Shown piece by piece: positions 58,250 to 64,000 of a DNA stretch of 64,000 nt. The stretch spans positions 34,259-98,258 of the forward strand of contig NW_021167098.1 in NCBI RefSeq assembly GCF_003711515.1, read 5' to 3'. Origin of the DNA: Sodiomyces alkalinus F11. Its lineage: Eukaryota; Ascomycota; Sordariomycetes; Glomerellales; Plectosphaerellaceae. The notes under the pieces are model-generated. The model made no database searches. It was not told where the DNA came from and was given only the letters and a program-made list of their open reading frames with translations. Within the stretch, counting starts at the first letter, position 1, and each line of letters begins with the position of its first letter. A program made the position numbers and the translations under genes.

Positions 58250-60030
58250 AAAAAATCCTTAGACCTCGAGGTTAAGGGGTATTTATCCTCCTCTAATAAG
58301 CTCGAAAGTGCCTTCTTGCGTGATAGCCTTCTCTTCGAGGGTTCCTTTATAGTAGGCGTTATTACTTAGCTATTACCTATAAAGGAGTGTTTTCGGTTAG
58401 TTAAAGGAGGCGTGCCTTAGTTACTGCGATAGTGACTTCTTTAACCCGACGGGAAGGTTCCCGATTAGGAAAAAGACGTTAAAATCCGGGCTCTGATTAG
58501 TCGAAAAGATTAGACGAAATAGCTCCTGCGTTATTTAGTTATAGGTATAGCCGTGATTTAGGAATAAGGGATCTAAAAGGGGAAATAGTGAATTACCCCT
58601 CCCTTAGGCCGTAGCAGGTAAAGGCCCCTTTATAACTGTTTTAACTGAATAGCCGTCTTTGTGATTTATAGCAGTAACGAGGCTCGTAGCCTCCCTTAAT
58701 CGCTTGATCCCTTAAGTATAAAGGGCGAGCTTTCTAGTGGTATCCCTCCTCTTCTTCTTTTTCCTACCGTACTATCGTGGTAAATACGAACCTAACCGCT
58801 ATTTACACTTATAATAACTAATAATAGTAATAATAGTAACTAAACGGCTAATTAGTATACTCGACGAGACCGAGTCTTATAAAAGGAAGAAGGCCGTTAC
58901 TCGTTAATAGTCTATTAAACTAACGCCGTGGTTCTAGCCCGCGGCTTATTTACCCCTTAGGGCCTATAAGGAATACTCCTTCGGAGTAACCCCCGTGGAT
59001 ATAGTAGTGAGCTTTTATCGATTCTATATATAGGTTACCCTGATTAGACTATATAAAGACTAATTAACCTATAGGTGAACTCCTATCTTAGCTAGTATAA
59101 AGTGGCTAGTAAGGGCTGCTTGTCGTACGTCGAGTTAGACTTCCTATAGTCGGTAATTCCTGGTAAAAGTAAGGCGGCTATTACTAGGCGGGTCTAGGAT
59201 ACTCTTTTTAACCCTAGAGACGTCGAGGTCGGCTTATTTATAAAGATAAAGGCTAGTAACGGCTCCCCTTTCTTCCGAGGTCGAATCTTTGTAGCGAAGG
59301 ATATAGCTGGCCCTTAGAGGGAATATCTTATGAAGATTATCTTAAGGCCTTATGCTATTAAGGCGCTTTTGATCCAGGTATACGGCACTGTTAATAAGGT
59401 CCTTTACTAGTGCTGCGAGGAATATTAGATGGCTATAACTGATCGGGTTAATAATAAGATTTTATACCCCTTTTTCGAGTACGTATCGATCTAGGGGAGT
59501 AAGGAGTTCCCGGACTATACTAACTATTAATTTCACGAGTCCGCTTATATATATCGTGACGATACCCTTCGAAGATAGTTTTAATAGGGTGATTAAGAGG
59601 TCTCCTAGCTAAACGATAAGTATCCGGGCGTTAGGTACCCTAACCCGTCCCCTAAGTAGAGTATAGTGCTGCCTTAGTCGATGTATAACGACTATTACCG
59701 GTCTTTATAGTCCCCTCGGCGTGGCGTTTATATTATTAATATAAAGGCTATTTATTAATAGGTGGCTTACTAGTAACGCGATGCTTCGGGAGGTCAAGAT
59801 CTCCTAGCTTAAGATAGTATTCCGGCTATAGTTCTAGCTCTCATATATCGGTATTAGACTAAACTGGATAGCTACTGCTAGAGGGTTAAGGATAGTGCTT
59901 AGTATTAGAAGGGGGAGACTATTAAATATTATCTGATCTCTCTTCCCGTAGGGGCTTATATCTGGCGTAGGGAAATCGAGGTGTATATCCCCGAGTATAA
60001 GGACTATAAAGAAGGACTGGTTTAGGAGTG
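58250..60030 (+). pseudogene. Unknown ORF fossil on the opposite strand within Gypsy F
   Basis: From about 59100 to 60030 one plus-strand frame is nearly continuous, with stops only where Gln/Trp codons are expected. It includes ELDFL, EVGLFIKIKASNGSPFFRGRIFVAKDIAG, then MAITDRVNNKILYPFFEYVS, FHESAYIYRDDTLRR and a C-terminal YYLISLPVGAYIWRREIEVYIPEYKDYKEGL. A weaker coding stretch lies at 58290-58520. It is rich in Tyr, Arg and Asp, with no membrane segment, and I do not recognise a family. It diverges from the Ulp1-like ORF, with about 200 bp between the two starts. Confidence 0.5.
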
Positions 60031-61462
60031 AAGAAGGGGGGGGGGAAATAGGTGTCTTTCGCGGTGATAAGGGGAATAGGTGTATAGTTATAGCTAATAG
60101 GGCAGCTACGGCCGAGAAATAGGAAGGGATCGGGTAATGGGTAGTAGATTATAACGACGTAAGCTTCCGAGTCTAAGCCTTCAGCGTAGTTAGGGGTAAG
60201 AAAGAGCTATTGCGTGGGGAAGCAGGGTAGGGTAGTAAGATTAGGGGAAAACGGGTATAAAAGGAGGTCTTCTTCGTGGCATATCTTCTCCTCTTTCTCT
60301 TCTCTTTATAATGATCCGTTTTTTACTCTATACGAGTAGACTCCACGGGCCTATCTACCGATAAAGCCCTTATAAGAAGAATAAGATTTATAGATAGCGG
60401 CTAGTAGTCGCTTGATCAGGCTAACGGAACTAGGGAATTCCCGGGTTTTCCGGTTTTTATTATTATTACCGCCGTTGTCGTCGTGATATTACGTTTTTCT
60501 TTATCAGGGGTTTTTCTGGCGGGGCTCTTAACGCTGTTGACTTAGTGTCTTGAACTTACTCTTCTAGTGATAGGTATAGTGTTAGTCTTTTCTTTCCGGA
60601 CGAGGAACTTACGTATAGTAGGCTTAAGGGTAGTATATATAGGTATAGTCAGGGGAATAGGGATATAATATTAGTTATAGGGGAGCGATTAGTAATAGAG
60701 ATTACTAAAAAGCACTTTAGGTAGTGGGAAGGGGGTGGCTCTTATACTTCTAAAATCGGCCTTTAAGAACAACGTAATAACTTAATAAGTTACTAGTACT
60801 AGGGTTAGTAAAGGAGGGATTTACGGTTTACGGCTTATAGCCTTTAACGGTATTTCTCTTGATTCTATTATGCCCTTAGTAACCGTCCTTATACTAGTTA
60901 TTCCCGACTATAACTCCCTTCCGCAGAATAGGCAGCTTATATTAAACTAGGTATAATTTAGTATAGGTCTAATAAATTATACGGTGATTAGTGGAATAGG
61001 AGTGAAGAATTTAAGATTATAATAAAAGAAACCTATGCTTATTGCAGAAAAGAGAGTGTGTAGTAGTATATCTTTATAACGTCCACGTAATTAGGCTTAC
61101 TTATAAATATAATAAATAATAAATATAGGGAAAAGTCTTCTAATCGGGGAAATAAGTCTGGATAGGTTTATAGTGCCTCTAATTATAGTAATAAAGGCAA
61201 AAGTTTTAAAAAAGAAACGGACTAAGGTGGTGATTAGAAAGATTATTCATATGTTCACGCCCTTTATACTAGCGTATATCGCGACTCTGGGTAGATAAGA
61301 GACTTAGCTTTATTTACCCTCGGCCCTAAGACTACACGCTAGCTTCCTAGCGAGTATAGGCTTTAAAAATAAAGGAAATCAGGGAAAATAATAATAAGGA
61401 ATAAAATACAGCTCGCTAGTATAATCCTCGTACTTACTCGGGTTAAAGTCTAGGCGCTATAG
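60030..61462. other. Unassigned part of Gypsy F between pol and accessory ORFs
   Basis: Contains a pyrimidine-rich stretch (60285-60310), GT/TC-rich blocks (60440-60620) and otherwise RIPed sequence. No protein family seen in six frames by eye. It may hold promoters or leaders for the accessory ORF on the plus strand, or untranslated sequence. Confidence 0.4.
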
Positions 61463-62990
61463 AATCTACACCTCGACGGTACTAGACTCCCTTACCTTTT
61501 TTAACTCTTCTTCTAGCTTCTTATAATACTCCCCTAATAACTCTCTTAGTCTCTCGGAGCGGCGTAAAATATCGTTAATAGCGTGATTAGGGGAACTAAT
61601 ATTATCCTCGGCCTTAGTATCTTCCTTAGGGTCCTTACTAGATAAAAGGGGTGCTTCGGTGACTTCTTCGGTGATAAGCGCTCCTCGGGCAGGGTACGTG
61701 ATCTTAAGCTCTTCGCTATAGGCCCGTTTAAGTATAGTCTAGTCCTTAGGCTCCTAGTGCCTATCGTCGTTTTAGATAAACTTCTTTAGGCGGTTAGCGG
61801 TAAAAGTAATCCCTTTTAGTTCTTCCCTAGTAAGAGTCTTAAGGATAAAGGACTTATTACCGTGATTAGCCTTCCGGATACGATATAGGCCGTTTTAGCG
61901 GTAGTCGAGCTTAGCCTTATAGCTTATATCGATAGCTTTCTTAGTATCGTGAACTAGTATAATATCCTTAACTTATAGCCTTTACTTATAGAGCACCCGG
62001 GCACGGCTAGCGTTAATATAGGCTATCCGTCGCCCTCGTTATTTAGTAATTATAGTAATAGTAGCTTATCGGTTAGTATTAAGCTAGGTAAAAGCCCTTA
62101 ACCGAAGCATTATCTTATCCTTAGGAGTTTTAACGCGGCCCTAGTCTAGTACTCTCTAGGTTAGGCAGGTCGTCTTAATCGGGGTAATAGCCTTATAGTC
62201 GTGTAGAAGGAAAAAAGGGGTACGGCTAGTAGAAGCTCTTACCGTTATACGGTTAGCGAAGAGGACTATTAGGAGGATCTCGTAAAGGGCTCTAAGGTAA
62301 AGCTTCGACTAGATAGACAGAGCGTGGGTAATAGCCTTATACCTAACCTCGTTAAGGCTATTAGCGCGGGGGTAGTAGGCCGAGGCAAGCTTTTAAGTAA
62401 TCCTATAACGACGGTTTAGCTCGATTATATAACCCTTATTCTTTAGACCTCTATCTATAAGGAGGATTATATAAAGCCTATACCTATAGATTATATCTTC
62501 CTATAAGAATAAGATAATAGCCTTAGACGTGTTCTTCTTTAGCAGTCAGGCCTTAACCTAACCTATAAATATATAGCGGGCCTCTATAAGATACTATGCT
62601 TAGAGATATTAAATATCCAGGCAGACCTAGGTAAAAGGGAGGGCGGTTTCGGGCAGGCTTATTACGATTAGGGGGTCCTCCTAGGAACGGCTACGGCGGG
62701 CCTAACATTTAGAATAGGACTTAATAAACCTCTAAACGCTTTTATAGATACTATCCTAGAAGTAGTTAGCGGCGAGGCGATAGTAAATACCCTGCCTTCC
62801 TCGGTATCCGGATTCGTCGTGGGCTCTTCTAATTAGGTTAACCTAGGTATCCTTATCGTTAATCCAGCGTTTAGGGGTTAAATCGGCTTTAATTACTCGG
62901 GTCTATAGTAGTCTATCCTTAAGAAATACACGGGTAGCTCTATCTTTAACTTTATAGGCTTCCTTAGGATCTATTCCTTTAGGCACGTAA
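61463..62990 (-). pseudogene. Gypsy F integrase and polyprotein C-terminus, fossil
   Basis: Minus-strand frame: KGYIIELNRRYRIT.KLASAYYPRANSLNEV (about 62450-62370) corresponds to the integrase block with SAYHPQANG.NEVGHK. Then RYKAITHALS, FANRITVRASTSRTPFFLLHDY (about 62250-62190) corresponds to WADRTTVRASTGYTPFYLVYG, and TPIKTTCLT. The tail has LKRAYSEELKITYPARGALITEE, ends in an acidic coiled-coil-like RLRELLGEYYKKLEEELKKV, and stops at 61463. Confidence 0.9.
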
Positions 62991-64000
62991 AAGGTTATTA
63001 AAAAGGTGGCTACTTATCGGGAAAACTAACTCCAGGTAAGGTCCTTATTAAGGATATCGTTAGCTAGGGCAGGGTTATTAAACTACTTCTCGGCTTCCAC
63101 GAGGAAGATTCTATTATCCACGAAATCGTTTAGGTCTCTTTCGGTATTATCGTTAGTCTAATTAGAGGGTATTCCGGGTATCCGGGAGAGTCTATCGGCT
63201 ATAGTATTTTTAGATCCTTTAATATACTTAACGTCGAAGGCGAAAACGCCGGATCCAGGTAAGCTATCGGGTAATTAGGGTATTAGGGATATTAGTAGTA
63301 GATCCCTTTAACTAGGGTAGGAGGGCTTAGGTATCGGTTTTAAGGATAAAGTAAACCCTATAAAGGTAGTTACGTAGGCGCCGAAGGGTCTTAAGGACAC
63401 CCCTTAGCTCTAGCTTACTAGCGTTATAGACCCTCTTTATAGGAGACTAGTATCCGCTTTTATACCGTGCCACGGCTCTTTTATCCTTAACGTACTATCC
63501 GAGGATTCTACCCTATCTATCTATACTAGCGTTAACGATAATATAGATAACTCCTACGCCTTCGCTATACTAGATAATAATCAGGATAGGGGTAATAGTA
63601 AGGGCTTTCTTAAGGCTATTTATAGCGTGTTATTAAGGCTCCCCCTACTTAATGGCAGTATTCTTCCGTAGTAGGTCGGTTAGGGGTCTAGTAATAATAG
63701 CGAACTTATAAATCCAAACTCGGTAAAAGGTAGCGAGACCGAGGAACGAACGAGTATTAGAGACCGTACTATACCTTTCCTACTCTCGGACCTTTATAAT
63801 CTTAGCCTGCTTAGGGGAACGGCTATTAGTACCGTAGACGTAGCCTATAATAGTAGCTGCTTTCTAATACTACTAGCTCTTAATACCTACGATAATACCT
63901 TTAGCTAGCTCCGCGTTAAGAAGCACTTTATCGATATTAGCGATATACTCGGCTATAAAACAGCGGATTCTAGGTCTAATTAGGGTATCCTTATAGGTAG
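62990..64000 (-). pseudogene. Gypsy F RNase H and RT C-terminus, fossil
   Basis: Minus-strand frame from the window edge: a SLGLATFYR.WI.KFAIITRPLTDLLRKN block (about 63760-63690) links RT and RNase H of gypsy elements. Then LKKALTITPIL, YSEGVGVIYIIVNASID (about 63560-63510, catalytic Asp now Asn), RAVARYKSGY, RVYNASKLELRGVLKTLRRLRNYLY and FILKTDT, ending in RLSR-like NTIADRLSRIPG. RT proper lies outside the window. Confidence 0.92.

Larger units (their letters stand above)
55529..64000 (-). mobile_element. Gypsy F: Ty3/gypsy element with extra 3' ORFs, runs past the window
   Basis: Minus-strand element. The 3' LTR is 55529-55983, with TG...CA ends and a purine tract beside it. Pol coding (RNase H, integrase) is at 61463-64000, with RT beyond the window. 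Between pol and the LTR lie about 5.5 kb with a sense ORF carrying a Ulp1-like protease signature (55990-58060), an opposite-strand ORF (58250-60030) and unassigned sequence. No LTR, LINE tail or second element border was seen in those 5.5 kb, so I treat them as part of Gypsy F, but a nested insertion cannot be excluded. Confidence 0.7.

Noticed and set aside
55529..61462. A DNA transposon with terminal inverted repeats carrying the Ulp1-like ORF
   Set aside because: The reverse complement of the left end was not found near 60.0-61.5 kb, and the left end has LTR features (TG...CA plus purine tract). Not fully excluded.
1..64000. tRNA, rRNA, CRISPR arrays or a bacterial-type defence system
   Set aside because: No cloverleaf or rRNA motif and no regularly spaced repeats seen. 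Spliceosomal introns and RIP show the DNA is fungal.
1..64000. A large cargo-carrying element (Starship-like) or a secondary-metabolite cluster
   Set aside because: No tyrosine-recombinase captain, polyketide synthase or NRPS signature was recognised. All coding signal apart from HIS2 and three accessory fossils belongs to retroelements.

Overview
The window looks like a repeat-filled, heterochromatin-like stretch of a filamentous ascomycete (Pezizomycotina) genome that has been heavily mutated by repeat-induced point mutation (RIP). CpA and TpG are nearly absent over most of it, TpA is in excess and CpG is kept. Almost no long ORF survives. When stops are read as mutated Gln or Trp codons, retrotransposon proteins become recognisable in nearly every block. 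The only intact gene is an un-RIPed island at about 34.1-35.6 kb that encodes a histidinol-phosphatase (HIS2, PHP family) with two short introns.

Layout. Positions 1-33369 are one Ty3/gypsy element on the minus strand (Gypsy A), with 63 bp of its 3' LTR at the left window edge and its 5' LTR ending at 33369. Three later insertions split it: Gypsy B (+, 2006-11061, chromodomain-bearing, about 9 kb, LTRs of about 356 bp), LINE A (+, 13495-20329) and LINE B (-, 23646-30280). Both LINEs end in a (TAA)n-type tail and have 12-13 bp target-site duplications. Gypsy A coding signal (gag, protease, RT, RNase H, integrase, chromodomain) resumes across each insertion.

Right of Gypsy A come a short RIPed relic (33370-34095), the HIS2 island, an AT-rich block (35640-36329) and a second stack of fossils. 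These are LINE C (+, same family as LINE B), Gypsy C fragments in inverted orientation (39507-42829), the 3' end of Gypsy D (-), a direct tandem of LINE D 5' halves (44425-51045), inverted LINE E pieces (51046-55528), and Gypsy F (-, 55529 to beyond the window).

Gypsy F is the most unusual. Between the end of its pol (about 61.46 kb) and its 3' LTR (55529-55983) lie about 5.5 kb of extra sequence. This holds a sense-strand fossil ORF with a Ulp1/C48-like cysteine protease signature and an opposite-strand ORF of unknown function. Gypsy B also has an extra antisense ORF between pol and its 3' LTR. None of the mobile elements here appears able to encode a working protein. Boundaries were found by eye and, unless stated, are good to about 10-50 bp.
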